Source: Rubritalea tangerina (GTDB lineage: Bacteria; Verrucomicrobiota; Verrucomicrobiia; Verrucomicrobiales; Akkermansiaceae). Taken from it: a stretch of DNA of 64,000 nucleotides. The stretch lies in NCBI RefSeq assembly GCF_042683245.1, contig NZ_JBHUJB010000021.1:62001-126000 (forward strand), given 5' to 3'. This document shows positions 41,776 through 50,942 of this stretch, one piece after another. The notes beneath the pieces were generated by a model that was not told the DNA's origin, searched no databases, and saw only the letters and a list, made by a program, of their open reading frames with translations. Each line of letters starts with the position of its first letter. The first letter of the stretch is position 1. The position numbers and the translations under genes were made by a program.

Positions 41776-42303
41776 TTATGGGAGGGGTGAGTGTTTTAGC
41801 TTTTTAGTGATGCAGCGATTGAGTTGTTTTCGCACTCTCAATAACAAGCTTTTGATGCTATCTTCTGAACGTGATGCGCCATTTGCAATTTCGGCGATTG
41901 AGTGGTTGAAAGCGTATCTGGCTGATAGAATTTGCTGATGATCTTTCTTCAGCGAGGTGAGGCATGAACGTAGTGCGAGTACGCGTTCGGATGTGGACTC
42001 TGCGTGTGTGCTGGATTCGTATGTGAGCATTTCGAGGACATCTTCATCGAAGAGTAATTTGCTTCTGGAGCGGTCTCTGTAGAATGCGAGAATCTCGTAG
42101 TGAGCGACACGAAGAGCCCATGGTAGAAAGGGGGTGTTAGGGTCCCACTGTTCAGCTTTTTTCCAGAGCACGATATTGGTCTTTTGGATGACATCGTCAC
42201 TATCTAGGTAGTGACCGATTGAGGAACGCACATAGGCCTTAATAGCAAGCTGATGTTGCGTTAAGGACTCAATGAATGCGTTGCTAGTGTTGGGGATTTC
42301 CAT
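41776..42303 (-). CDS. ECF-type sigma factor of the six-gene operon
   Basis: The product has 175 residues. Region 2 is SSIGHYLDSDDVIQKTNIVL with PWALRVAHYEILAFYRDRSR, and region 4 is LKKDHQQILSARYAFNHSIA with SEDSIKSLLLRVRKQL. It belongs to the group common in Planctomycetota and Verrucomicrobiota that is encoded with FecR-LamG proteins. It starts two bases after the upstream cytochrome gene and ends one base before the FecR gene, which suggests translational coupling. Confidence 0.92.
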   Translation of the reverse strand: MEIPNTSNAFIESLTQHQLAIKAYVRSSIGHYLDSDDVIQKTNIVLWKKAEQWDPNTPFLPWALRVAHYEILAFYRDRSRSKLLFDEDVLEMLTYESSTHAESTSERVLALRSCLTSLKKDHQQILSARYAFNHSIAEIANGASRSEDSIKSLLLRVRKQLNRCITKKLKHSPLP

Positions 42304-42305
42304 CT

Positions 42306-44183
42306 CTAGTGATTTTCTTGGGTTACGTAGATCTGGATGTTTTTAAGGTGAAGGTACTCAGGGGTGTCTTTGTTTAGTTCTATTTTAATATATCTAGCAT
42401 ATTGTTGCACTTTGATTTTCCAATCTGAAGTGATGCGATTAGTCGATTGGTATACTGACTTCCAATGTGTTCCGTCTATGGAGGTGGATACTTTAATTTG
42501 GTTAGCGCGCTCCATTAGGTCGGTTCGGTTATTGAGGTTGATTCTGGTGATTTTTTTATTCGCACCCAGATCGAGCATGACCCATGGTCTGAGTTCTTGA
42601 TTTGTGTGGATGGTGTAGGTGTGTGGCCCTTGATAATTGGGGTTGAGGAAGTGCTCTTCAATAGTGCGATCGATGTTGTGCCAACGCGAACTGAGAGATA
42701 AATCAATGTGACCAAGGTAGAGTTGGTCGTTGTGGCTTGTGTGGTTTTCGCCGGTGTTAATATGGCAATTTGGCAATGATTTAATGAGTTTTTTGACAGA
42801 CGTGTTGCTTAAGTTTGTGTTCCAGAGGAATAGTTTTTTGAGTTGCTGCATACTTGCCAATGCATCGACCGACTGGTCACTAATCTCTGTGGAGTGAAGC
42901 ACGAGGGTGGTGATACCTTTGTGTTGTTGGAGTGTTTCGATGAAGTCATCAGAGATTGAGGTGGCTGCAACTGTGAGTTTTTCTAGGTTTGGGAACTTAA
43001 GTATGTTAGTTGCAGCTGTGTTTGATATGGATGTTCCGTTAAGGTCGAGCTCAACGAGTTGACTCGAAAATGGGCTCAGTGCTTGGAGATCTTTATCGTG
43101 ATAGTTTGTGCGTATTGATGCGGCAGAGAATCTGAGGGTGGATGCTCCCTTTTGAGTCCAGTCTAAGGTGTGTGGGTATTTGGTAAGAAATTGATTATAA
43201 ACTTCGGGGGAGATAGTTGGTTGTTTGGTTTCTTGAGTTGCCTCGTTAGGAGTTTTCTTAGGTGTTACAAAAGATGCAAAGTAGCTCTCTAGCTTTGATG
43301 GGATTTGTGTTTGGCTAAGCTTGGTGTTCTCTTTGGCGCCTGAGTCGATCCACCATTCAAGCACTGCTAACTCTTGGCTGGTAACTTGAGGTTTGCCTTC
43401 TGGTGGCATGTGGTAGTCGTCCTTAAGCGGTAAGTGGATGGTGGTTACTAGTGGGCTGCTAGAGGCGTCACCAGGTATGAGTGCTGTGTCGGATTCGCCA
43501 CCTTCAATCATGAATGCGATAGAGTCTAAGCGGAGTGCCCCTTTTTGTTTATCAGCTCCATGGCATTTATAGCATTTCTGTTCTAGGATCGGCACTACGA
43601 TGTCGGTGTATACGACTGGGTCAGTTGTTAGGGTTGGGGTAGAGACGTGTGGGGGTGTGTTCACTAGCCATGGAGCCTTGGCGAGTGGGTCACCATGCAC
43701 GGATTCCCCTCCGATATGTGCAGCAGAGGTCATGATTACGAGAGTTCCGAATAGGCAGGCTCTGTAGGGGAGTGGTGAGCGGACGGTTTGGTAGATCCAC
43801 GGGAGCCATATTGCGCATGAGGAAAAGATGAGTCCCTGCCATAAGTGATTTCTCATGGATTCGCCTGACCACTGACCTGTCTGAAACCAGAGGAAGCCAA
43901 AAAGTGAGGCTATGACGGCCACGACAGCATTTAGCTGGAGCGGAATGGTCATCGGAACTTGTGCTTGTCTTGATATGAGTTGCCAAGCCTCCAGTAGAAT
44001 GATGAGTGTGAGGAATCCAATCGGCAAATGGAGTATCAGTGGGTGGAAGGAGCCCAGGAAGTCACACCACTGATGTAATAGGCTATCCGCTGTGGCAGGC
44101 TCAGGGAAGAATACTGGAAGGCTGAGGAGTAGAATAGAGGTGAGGCTTAGAGCGCTGAACCAGAACCATTTATTTTTCAACAT
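42306..44183 (-). CDS. Membrane c-type cytochrome with leucine-rich repeats and F5/8-type C domain
   Basis: The product has 625 residues. The N-terminal region (about 1-180) has four or five membrane spans, including the FHPLILHLPIGFLTLIILLE stretch seen in DUF2231-like domains. A planctomycete-type cytochrome c domain follows at about 190-290 (heme site CYKCHG, then KQKGALRLDSIAFM and MPPEGKPQ). Leucine-rich repeats occupy about 360-490 (LVELDLNGTSISNTAATNIL). The end is a discoidin/F5-8 type C domain (LRPWVMLDLGANKKITRINL). It combines a redox head with two binding modules. The partners and substrate are unknown. Confidence 0.85.
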   Translation of the reverse strand: MLKNKWFWFSALSLTSILLLSLPVFFPEPATADSLLHQWCDFLGSFHPLILHLPIGFLTLIILLEAWQLISRQAQVPMTIPLQLNAVVAVIASLFGFLWFQTGQWSGESMRNHLWQGLIFSSCAIWLPWIYQTVRSPLPYRACLFGTLVIMTSAAHIGGESVHGDPLAKAPWLVNTPPHVSTPTLTTDPVVYTDIVVPILEQKCYKCHGADKQKGALRLDSIAFMIEGGESDTALIPGDASSSPLVTTIHLPLKDDYHMPPEGKPQVTSQELAVLEWWIDSGAKENTKLSQTQIPSKLESYFASFVTPKKTPNEATQETKQPTISPEVYNQFLTKYPHTLDWTQKGASTLRFSAASIRTNYHDKDLQALSPFSSQLVELDLNGTSISNTAATNILKFPNLEKLTVAATSISDDFIETLQQHKGITTLVLHSTEISDQSVDALASMQQLKKLFLWNTNLSNTSVKKLIKSLPNCHINTGENHTSHNDQLYLGHIDLSLSSRWHNIDRTIEEHFLNPNYQGPHTYTIHTNQELRPWVMLDLGANKKITRINLNNRTDLMERANQIKVSTSIDGTHWKSVYQSTNRITSDWKIKVQQYARYIKIELNKDTPEYLHLKNIQIYVTQENH

Positions 44184-44196
44184 AGTAGAGTCTGAG

Positions 44197-45702
44197 TTAT
44201 GCTAGAATTTCATTTACGACATGCCCATGGACGTCAGTGAGTCGGAAGTTGCGCCCTTGGAATTTGAAAGTGAGCTTCTCGTGATCAACTCCCATCAGGT
44301 GCATCATTGTCGCCTGGAGGTCGTGTACATGTACCGCGTGCTTGCTGTAATGGTGCTTATCGCCAATTACGGGGTTTCCGTCTGGGTCCACGATGTTGTA
44401 ACCAAGTTTGTCAGTCTGCCCATGCGTGATACCGGGTTTTACGCCTCCTCCGGCCATCCATATTGGGAAACAGCGAGGGTGATGGTCGCGCCCGTAAGTG
44501 GTTTTTGTGAGCTTTCCTTGGGAGTATGAGGTGCGCCCAAATTCGCCACCCCACACGACGAGGGTATCATCTAACATCCCTCGTTGCTTGAGATCTTTAA
44601 CTAATGCTGCAGAGGCTTGATCAGTATCACGGCATTGGCCTGGGAGTTGTTTTGGGAGGGTGAAATGTTGGTCCCAGCCCATGTGGTAGAGCTGGGTGAA
44701 CTGCACTCCGCGTTCTGCGAGTCGGCGGGCCATGAGGCAGTTGTATGCGTATGAGCCTCTTTGGGTGACATCCGGACCATACATTTCGAGTACATGTTTT
44801 GGCTCATCCGAGATATCTGAGAGTTCGGGAACAGAGGTTTGCATTCGATAGGCGAGCTCATATTGTTGGATGCGAGCATATATTTCGGGGTCTCCGAACT
44901 CGTCTAATTTGTTTTGGTTAAGGTGTGCGACGTGGTCGAGCATTTTGCGTCTTGCTTGCTTACTCATGCCTTTTGGGTCTCTGAGGTAGAGGACTGGGTC
45001 TCCAATGGACATGAATTTAACGCCAGCATGTTCTGTGGGTAAAAAGCCACTTCCCCATAGTCGGTCGTAGAGTGGTTGGCAGTTCGGGCGGCCAGACCCC
45101 CGCGACACCATGGCGACGAAGTTGGGTAAATCTTTGTTTGAGGTGCCGAGTCCGTATGAAAGCCATGCACCCATGCTTGGTCGCCCGGCAATCTGAGAGC
45201 CGGTTTGAAAAAATGTGACGGCTGGGTCGTGGTTGATCGCCTCAGTGTACATATTTCTAACAATGCAAATGTCATCGGCGATTTGGGCGGTGTAGGGGAG
45301 TAGTTCGCTAATCTCGGCTCCGCTCTGCCCGTATCTATCAAAATTATAGTGTGTTCCAGCGATTGGGAATGATGCTTGATTGGCAGTCATTCCTGTGACG
45401 CGTTGCGTCATTTCAATGTGATCACGTAAATCTTCGCCATTGTGTTTTTGAAGGTAGGGTTTGTGGTCAAAAAGATCTTGAGGCGAGGGGCCGCCGCTCT
45501 GAAATAAGTAGATGATGCGTTTCGCTTTGGGTGCAAGGTCGGTGAGGCCATTGGCAAGCTTGGGTGAGGAATCGGCGCTGAGAAAATCTTTCCCGATTAG
45601 GGAGCCGAGGGCGAGCCCGCCAATTCCTTTTGCCATCGTGCCAAAGAAGTGACGACGCGTTTGCAGCATTCTGTTTTCATCAATTGGATTGTGGAAGTTC
45701 AT
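44197..45702 (-). CDS. DUF1501 Tat-exported protein (sulfatase-like fold)
   Basis: About 501 residues. The Tat signal is LQTRRHFFGTMAKGIGGLAL, with the twin arginines near residue 15. Family motifs are RIIYLFQSGGPSPQDLFDHK, PSMGAWLSYGLGTSNKDLPN, YHMGWDQH, and WGGEFGRTSYSQG with GRDHHPRCFPIWMAGGG. DUF1501 proteins are related to alkaline phosphatase/sulfatase enzymes but no activity is established for most. The start is ATG 45702 rather than TTG 45705. In Planctomycetota and Verrucomicrobiota these genes nearly always sit next to a PSCyt1-PSCyt2-PSD1 gene, as here (19 bases). Confidence 0.92.
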   Translation of the reverse strand: MNFHNPIDENRMLQTRRHFFGTMAKGIGGLALGSLIGKDFLSADSSPKLANGLTDLAPKAKRIIYLFQSGGPSPQDLFDHKPYLQKHNGEDLRDHIEMTQRVTGMTANQASFPIAGTHYNFDRYGQSGAEISELLPYTAQIADDICIVRNMYTEAINHDPAVTFFQTGSQIAGRPSMGAWLSYGLGTSNKDLPNFVAMVSRGSGRPNCQPLYDRLWGSGFLPTEHAGVKFMSIGDPVLYLRDPKGMSKQARRKMLDHVAHLNQNKLDEFGDPEIYARIQQYELAYRMQTSVPELSDISDEPKHVLEMYGPDVTQRGSYAYNCLMARRLAERGVQFTQLYHMGWDQHFTLPKQLPGQCRDTDQASAALVKDLKQRGMLDDTLVVWGGEFGRTSYSQGKLTKTTYGRDHHPRCFPIWMAGGGVKPGITHGQTDKLGYNIVDPDGNPVIGDKHHYSKHAVHVHDLQATMMHLMGVDHEKLTFKFQGRNFRLTDVHGHVVNEILA

Positions 45703-45721
45703 CAAGTTTTAGGTGTTAGAG

Positions 45722-48076
45722 TTATTCAATATTGAGCATCTCATCGGTATTCATGACGATGTGAGCGACAGCGGTCAGTGCTGCTAATTCGGCAGCGGGG
45801 TAGTTCGAGATGGGTTTTGAGTTGCCGATATTGATAAAGGCTTCAGCTTCTTGTGGGTGATTGGTGTAGTAATTGATGAAGTGTTGGTGAGCGTTTTGGA
45901 GGATGGTCTGGGTTTTGGTGTTGGCTATGTAGCCGATAGCCTTCTGATAGATTGACTCGGCGTGTTTATGTTTGCTGATGCTTTGATCTGTGATGACGGA
46001 CTCAGCGAGCAGGCGTGCCGCCTCGAGGAAGGTTTCGTCATTCATTAAAACGAGGGCTTGAAGGGGGGTGTTCGTGCGATTGACTGTAACACTGCAGAGC
46101 TCTCTGCTTGCAGCATCGAATAGGAGTTGGCGCGGTGGGTTGACCGCTCGCTTCCAGTACGTATAAAGGCTTCGGCGGTAGAGGTCTTGGCCTTTGGATG
46201 CTTTATAGAAGATGTTTTTATTGTGAGCAACGCTGTTCCAAAGCCCATGCGGTTGGTAGGGTTTTACAGATGGTCCGCCGAGTTTTTCATGGAGTGCATT
46301 TGAAGCGAAAAGGGCCTGATCCCGGATGGTGTAACCTGAGAGCCTGAAGCGGGGGCCGCGGGCTAACCATTTATTATCACGATCTTGTTCTAACAGATTA
46401 GGTGTAGTTTTTGAGCTTTGTCCGTAGGTGGCACTGAGGGTGATGAGTTTATGGATGTGTTTAAGGTTCCACCCACTTTCGCGGAATTCTACAGCGAGCC
46501 AGTCTAGTAGTTTTGGATGGGATGGGTAGGCTGCCTGGGAGCCAAAGTCTTCAGGGGTGCTACAGAGGCCATTGCCAAAATGGTGTATCCACATACGATT
46601 CACGATGACGCGGGCGGTGATCGGGTTGTGTTCGGACATCATCCATTGTGCGAGTTCGAGTCGATTTTTGGGAGCTGGATGGTTACCAAGAAGGATCTTG
46701 GGGACTGTATTGGTGAGTGATTCGGACTTATCAGGTGAATCGTATTGGCCTCTCTCAAGCAAATAGGTGCTTCTTGGTTTTGCCGCTTCCTTGGAGACCA
46801 TGAGTTTCGCCTGCGGGATGTCTGGGTGAAGTTCCGGGAAGAGGGATGCTGAAGTGAGGATGGGTTTTGACTGAGTGCCACGCGTGACTGGTTTTTCCTC
46901 GAGATTGTTAAAATAGCCTGAAAAGGCAAAGAATTCCTTTTGTGAGAGTGGGTCGTATTTATGATCGTGGCAGCGTGCGCAGCTCATGGTGAGTGCGAAG
47001 TAGGTGGTTCCGACGGTGTCGACTCGGTCTAGGGTGTTTTCGACTCTGAATTCTTCTGCGAGTGCTCCACCCTCGGCATTTTGTCGATGATTTCTATTAT
47101 ATGCGGTAGCGACTAATTGTTCGTGTGTCGGGTTGGTTAGCATGTCACCAGCGATTTGCTCTATGGTGAATTGGTCAAAACCCTTATTCTCGTTGAACGA
47201 CTTAATGACGTAGTCGCGCCATGGCCAATTCTCGCGTGGGTGATCATTCTGAAAGCCATCCGTGTCTGCATAGCGTGCTGCTTCCATCCAAGCTACGGCC
47301 ATGTGCTCACCGTATCTCGGTGATGCTAAAAGACGATCGACAGCTTTTTCTTTAGCTGTAGCGGATGAGTCGGATATAAAGCTGGAGAGTTCCTGAGGAG
47401 TGGGCTGCACACCGGTGAGTGAGAGGGTGACTCGGCGTAGCCACACTTCTGGTTTGGCTGGAGGAGAAGGTGTGAGCTTGTGTTGGTGGTGTTTTTCGGC
47501 GACATAGCTATCGATCGTGTTTTTCACCCAGTTCGTGGTGTTTTGGTCACGTGTGGGAGCGGGGGGTGTTTTTTTGGGGTGTGTGAATGCCCAGTGGTCT
47601 TCATATTTGGCGCCTTGCGCAACCCAAGCTTTGAGGATGTGCTTTTGTGTTTCTGATAGCTTATGGATCGAGTCTGCAGGCGGCATCAGGTAGTCCTCAT
47701 CTGATTCAAAGATGAGTTTTATGATTTCGCTTTTTTCAGGATCACCAGGGGTGATGCCAAATTTACCTTTGCTTTGAGTGAGTTCGGCGGTGGCGTCTTG
47801 AAAGGTGTGAATGGCAAAACCGGCTTCTTGTTTGTTTTTGTCTGGGCCGTGGCAGTGGAAGCAGGTGTCACTTAGGATAGGTCGAACGTGTTCGTTGAAG
47901 CTAATTTCACCAAGAGCGGCGAATTGATTGGCAACGGAGTCCGTGGAAGTTGTTTCTGGCTTTTGCTCAGGAGGTGATGCTTCATGAGCTGTGACGGTTG
48001 GTTTGTTGCAGCTGGAAAGTAGGAGGGATGTTGCTGAGAAGAGTGCGAGTAAAGATGTCGGTGTATGTGCGTCCAC
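45722..48076 (-). CDS. PSCyt1-PSCyt2-PSD1 (DUF1549/DUF1553) secreted cytochrome-like lipoprotein
   Basis: About 784 residues. GAGGAG nine bases before GTG 48076 favours that start over ATG 48112. A lipobox (SLLLSSC) follows. The c-type cytochrome domain is at about residues 60-160 (CFHCHGPDKNKQEAGF). Next come the DUF1549 region (SPRYGEHMAVAWMEAARYAD, DGFQNDHPRENWPW) and the DUF1553/PSD1 region (NPITARVIVNRMWIHHFGNG, LWNSVAHNKN, NTPLQALVLMND). CARCHDHKYDPLSQKEF gives a second CxxCH motif. The family is extremely expanded in Planctomycetota and Verrucomicrobiota, with no proven reaction. It is the first gene of the operon; the 285-base gap upstream is the divergent region shared with pheA. Confidence 0.88.
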   Translation of the reverse strand: MDAHTPTSLLALFSATSLLLSSCNKPTVTAHEASPPEQKPETTSTDSVANQFAALGEISFNEHVRPILSDTCFHCHGPDKNKQEAGFAIHTFQDATAELTQSKGKFGITPGDPEKSEIIKLIFESDEDYLMPPADSIHKLSETQKHILKAWVAQGAKYEDHWAFTHPKKTPPAPTRDQNTTNWVKNTIDSYVAEKHHQHKLTPSPPAKPEVWLRRVTLSLTGVQPTPQELSSFISDSSATAKEKAVDRLLASPRYGEHMAVAWMEAARYADTDGFQNDHPRENWPWRDYVIKSFNENKGFDQFTIEQIAGDMLTNPTHEQLVATAYNRNHRQNAEGGALAEEFRVENTLDRVDTVGTTYFALTMSCARCHDHKYDPLSQKEFFAFSGYFNNLEEKPVTRGTQSKPILTSASLFPELHPDIPQAKLMVSKEAAKPRSTYLLERGQYDSPDKSESLTNTVPKILLGNHPAPKNRLELAQWMMSEHNPITARVIVNRMWIHHFGNGLCSTPEDFGSQAAYPSHPKLLDWLAVEFRESGWNLKHIHKLITLSATYGQSSKTTPNLLEQDRDNKWLARGPRFRLSGYTIRDQALFASNALHEKLGGPSVKPYQPHGLWNSVAHNKNIFYKASKGQDLYRRSLYTYWKRAVNPPRQLLFDAASRELCSVTVNRTNTPLQALVLMNDETFLEAARLLAESVITDQSISKHKHAESIYQKAIGYIANTKTQTILQNAHQHFINYYTNHPQEAEAFINIGNSKPISNYPAAELAALTAVAHIVMNTDEMLNIE

Positions 48077-48294
48077 ACTAAGAGACTCCTCAGTAAGTGT
48101 GATTGGTGTCATTTAATTTTCACTTATTCTTGGTGGGTGGTTCAGCGAGTGGAGCTAGGGAAAGGTGATTTGGTTATTCCGCATTACATGCATTGTGTTA
48201 AGTTATTGATGGGTGTGGTTGATGGGAGATCTAGGGTTTTGCTTCGTTTGGCTTGAATTTGTGGCTTGTGTGGACACTTAGGCTTGCGTGCGCT

Positions 48295-48323
48295 TGGCAT
48301 GAGATTTATTGGGAGTCATGCCA
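48295..48323. promoter_or_regulatory. Inverted repeat upstream of pheA
   Basis: TGGCATGA and TCATGCCA form a perfect eight-base inverted repeat separated by 13 bases, ending 38 bases before the pheA start codon. It could be an operator or a leader hairpin. No leader peptide rich in Phe was found, so a classic attenuator is unlikely. Confidence 0.4.
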
Positions 48324-48361
48324 GTGCGATTGCTGGTGCAACCCAGACTCATTGACTAGCC

Positions 48362-49639
48362 GTGCCACTTGACGACATCCGCGAAAAGATTGACGAGATT
48401 GATTTTCAGCTCATTACGATTCTAAAGGAACGCGCATCAGCTGCGTCTGATGATTTGGCGCATCGTTCTGTAGATGATGCGACGCGTGCAAAGCTCATTG
48501 GTTTCAGTGATGGTCGTCTGCCTGAGGAATCTATTTTTTATATCTACCGTGAAATTGTCGGTGCTGGTTTAGCGCTTGTGGATGAAGCGCAGCTGAGACG
48601 TTTCGTGGAGTTGCTTAATGAGCGTGCTGATTGTGTTCACGTAGTTGGCGAAATTAAGAAAAAAGAAGGATTGCAGATTTATGCGCCTGAGCGCGAAGAG
48701 TCATTGTTACGCAAGCTTTCGTCCATGAGTGACGGTGTGATTGAGGAAAAGTCCATTCGTGCGATTTATCGTGAGATCATGTCTGCGGCCTTGGCTTTAG
48801 AGGATGATTTAAAAATTGCCTATTTAGGGCCTGAAGGCACTTGGACGCATCAAGCTGCGATCAGCAAGTTTGGCCACAGTGTGACCTATTTACCTCAGGC
48901 AAACTTTGCGGATGTGTTTGATTGTGTGGATCGCAAGGAAGCGAGTTATGGTGTGGTGCCTATTGAGAATTCTACAGAAGGAGCTGTTTCTCACACATTG
49001 GATTTATTTGTTGAGTCCCCCTTGAAGATTTGTGCTCAGATTTTGATGCGCATTGAAAATGGGCTCATGGCGAGCATTGATAAAAGCGAGATCAAAACCT
49101 TGTATTCACACCCGCAAGTCTTCGGGCAATGTCGCAATTGGATACTTGAGAACATGCCTCATGCTGATTTGGTGGAGGTGTCTTCGACGACAAAGGCTGC
49201 TAACATAGCCAAGGATAAAGCCAATGAAGGTGCGGCGGCTATGGGTGGTCCATTGGCTGCTGAAATGTATGGGCTCAAGATGTTAGAGTCAGGAGTTCAG
49301 GATAACTCAAACAACACGACTCGGTTTCTGGTGATTGGTCAGAAGACGTGTCCCCCTACTGGTGACGACCGCACTTCCCTGCTCTTCGCAATCAAAGATC
49401 AACCAGGATCACTGGTGAAAGCGTTAAAGACCTTTGAGGAGCAGGATATCAACATGTCAAAAATCGAGTCTCGCCCCTCGAAGCAACGGGTGTGGGAGTA
49501 CTATTTTTATGTCGATATCTCTGCGCATGCTGAGAGTGATAACGTGATAAGAGCTTTAGAAAACCTTCAAGATCATTGTTCAATGATTAAAATTTTGGGC
49601 AGCTACCAAGAAATTAAACACTCAAACAAAACGAACTAA
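48362..49639 (+). CDS. pheA: Chorismate mutase/prephenate dehydratase with a duplicated mutase-like domain
   Basis: This enzyme makes phenylpyruvate for phenylalanine synthesis. The dehydratase part (about residues 153-330) has YLGPEGTWTHQAA, GVVPIENSTEGAVSHTLD and NNTTRFLVIG. The ACT domain (about 338-420) has LLFAIKDQPGSLVKAL and the Phe-binding KIESRPS. The N-terminus holds two AroQ mutase-like repeats (1-75 and 76-150), each ending in IYREI..A.LAL, so the protein is about 60 residues longer than usual. The first keeps the opening helix (DIREKIDEIDFQL) and the second keeps the core (GEIKKKEGLQIYAPEREESL). The start is a GTG with no Shine-Dalgarno sequence. lysA follows after four bases. 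Confidence 0.93.
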   Translation: MPLDDIREKIDEIDFQLITILKERASAASDDLAHRSVDDATRAKLIGFSDGRLPEESIFYIYREIVGAGLALVDEAQLRRFVELLNERADCVHVVGEIKKKEGLQIYAPEREESLLRKLSSMSDGVIEEKSIRAIYREIMSAALALEDDLKIAYLGPEGTWTHQAAISKFGHSVTYLPQANFADVFDCVDRKEASYGVVPIENSTEGAVSHTLDLFVESPLKICAQILMRIENGLMASIDKSEIKTLYSHPQVFGQCRNWILENMPHADLVEVSSTTKAANIAKDKANEGAAAMGGPLAAEMYGLKMLESGVQDNSNNTTRFLVIGQKTCPPTGDDRTSLLFAIKDQPGSLVKALKTFEEQDINMSKIESRPSKQRVWEYYFYVDISAHAESDNVIRALENLQDHCSMIKILGSYQEIKHSNKTN

Positions 49640-49643
49640 CGAA

Positions 49644-50942
49644 ATGCATTCCTTCGAATATAAAAACGGTTCACTATTCTGTGAAGATGTAGACTTACAG
49701 CAAATTGCTGAGGAGTATGGAACTCCGAGTTACGTGTATAGCGCAGCCACCTTGCGTGATAATTACACACGCTTGGACGAGGCGCTCACTGAGCTCGATC
49801 ACGGGATTGAATATGCGGTGAAGGCAAATTCTAACCTCTCAGTCTTGAAGTTGTTGGCCGACTTGGGATCTGGTTTTGACATCGTCTCTGGTGGTGAATT
49901 GAAGCGAGTGATTGCCGCTGGTGGTGATCCAGCGAAGTGCACTTTTGCTGGTGTGGGTAAAACTCGCGACGAGATTGTATACGCGATTGAGCAAGGGATT
50001 TATTGTTTCAACGCGGAATCTGAAGCTGAGGTCGCCTTTATTGACAAGGTGGCTGGTGAGCTTGGGAAGAAAGCTCCAGTGGCAATTCGTGTGAACCCCA
50101 ATGTGGATGCTAAGACGCACAAGTACATCTCTACAGGCAAGTCTGAGAACAAATTTGGTGTAGATTTTGAATTTATTGAAGCGGCGTACGAGCGCGCATC
50201 AAAACTTGAGAATATCACTTTGCGTGGTCTCCAGATGCATATTGGATCTCAACTTACTGACGTGAAGCCATTTATTGAGGCAGCTGAGAAGGTGGCTCCT
50301 TTGGCAGCGCGTTTGAAGGAGTTGTACGGAATTGAATTTTTCTCCATTGGTGGAGGTGTTGGGATTGTATACTCCCCTGCCCTTGCATCAGGATCTACTG
50401 AGTGGTGGGAAAGCCACACTGAAGAGGCTCGGCCGCTGACGCCTGAGCGTTATGCTGTAGGTGTGGTTCCTTTCCTGAAGGATCTAGGTCTCAAGATTTT
50501 AGTTGAGCCAGGCCGCTACATTGCTGGCAATGCTGGTGTGATGTTGACTGAGTGTCTTTATGAGAAAAAAGGCACCGCCAAGACATTCAAGGTGGTTGAT
50601 GCGGGTATGAATGATTTGATTCGTCCAGCGCTTTATGAAGGTCACCATGAGATTGTGCCTGTAAAAGAGCCCACTAAGCAAACGCCACACATCACGATGG
50701 ATGTGGTTGGGCCTATTTGTGAGACTGGTGATTTCTTCTGCCAGAACCGCGATTTACCTGACTTTGCGGAGGGTGAATTCATCGCTCTTCTTAGCTCAGG
50801 TGCCTACGGTTTTGTGATGGCTTCTAACTACAATACTCGTGGTTTACCAGCAGAGATCTTGGTGGATGGCGACTCAGCTCGTGTCATCCGTCCACGTCAA
50901 TCTGTGGATGCTATCTTAGAGTCTGAAATTGCTAACCTTTAG
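49644..50942 (+). CDS. lysA: Diaminopimelate decarboxylase
   Basis: This PLP enzyme decarboxylates meso-diaminopimelate to lysine. The 432 residues include the PLP lysine in EYAVKANSNLSVLKLLADLG, then GSGFDIVSGGEL, HIGSQLTD, SIGGGVGI, VEPGRYIAGNAGVM, and CETGDFF with the active-site Cys, and YGFVMASNYN. It starts four bases after pheA and forms an amino-acid operon with it. Its last 11 bases overlap the end of the converging YugP-like gene. Confidence 0.95.
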   Translation: MHSFEYKNGSLFCEDVDLQQIAEEYGTPSYVYSAATLRDNYTRLDEALTELDHGIEYAVKANSNLSVLKLLADLGSGFDIVSGGELKRVIAAGGDPAKCTFAGVGKTRDEIVYAIEQGIYCFNAESEAEVAFIDKVAGELGKKAPVAIRVNPNVDAKTHKYISTGKSENKFGVDFEFIEAAYERASKLENITLRGLQMHIGSQLTDVKPFIEAAEKVAPLAARLKELYGIEFFSIGGGVGIVYSPALASGSTEWWESHTEEARPLTPERYAVGVVPFLKDLGLKILVEPGRYIAGNAGVMLTECLYEKKGTAKTFKVVDAGMNDLIRPALYEGHHEIVPVKEPTKQTPHITMDVVGPICETGDFFCQNRDLPDFAEGEFIALLSSGAYGFVMASNYNTRGLPAEILVDGDSARVIRPRQSVDAILESEIANL

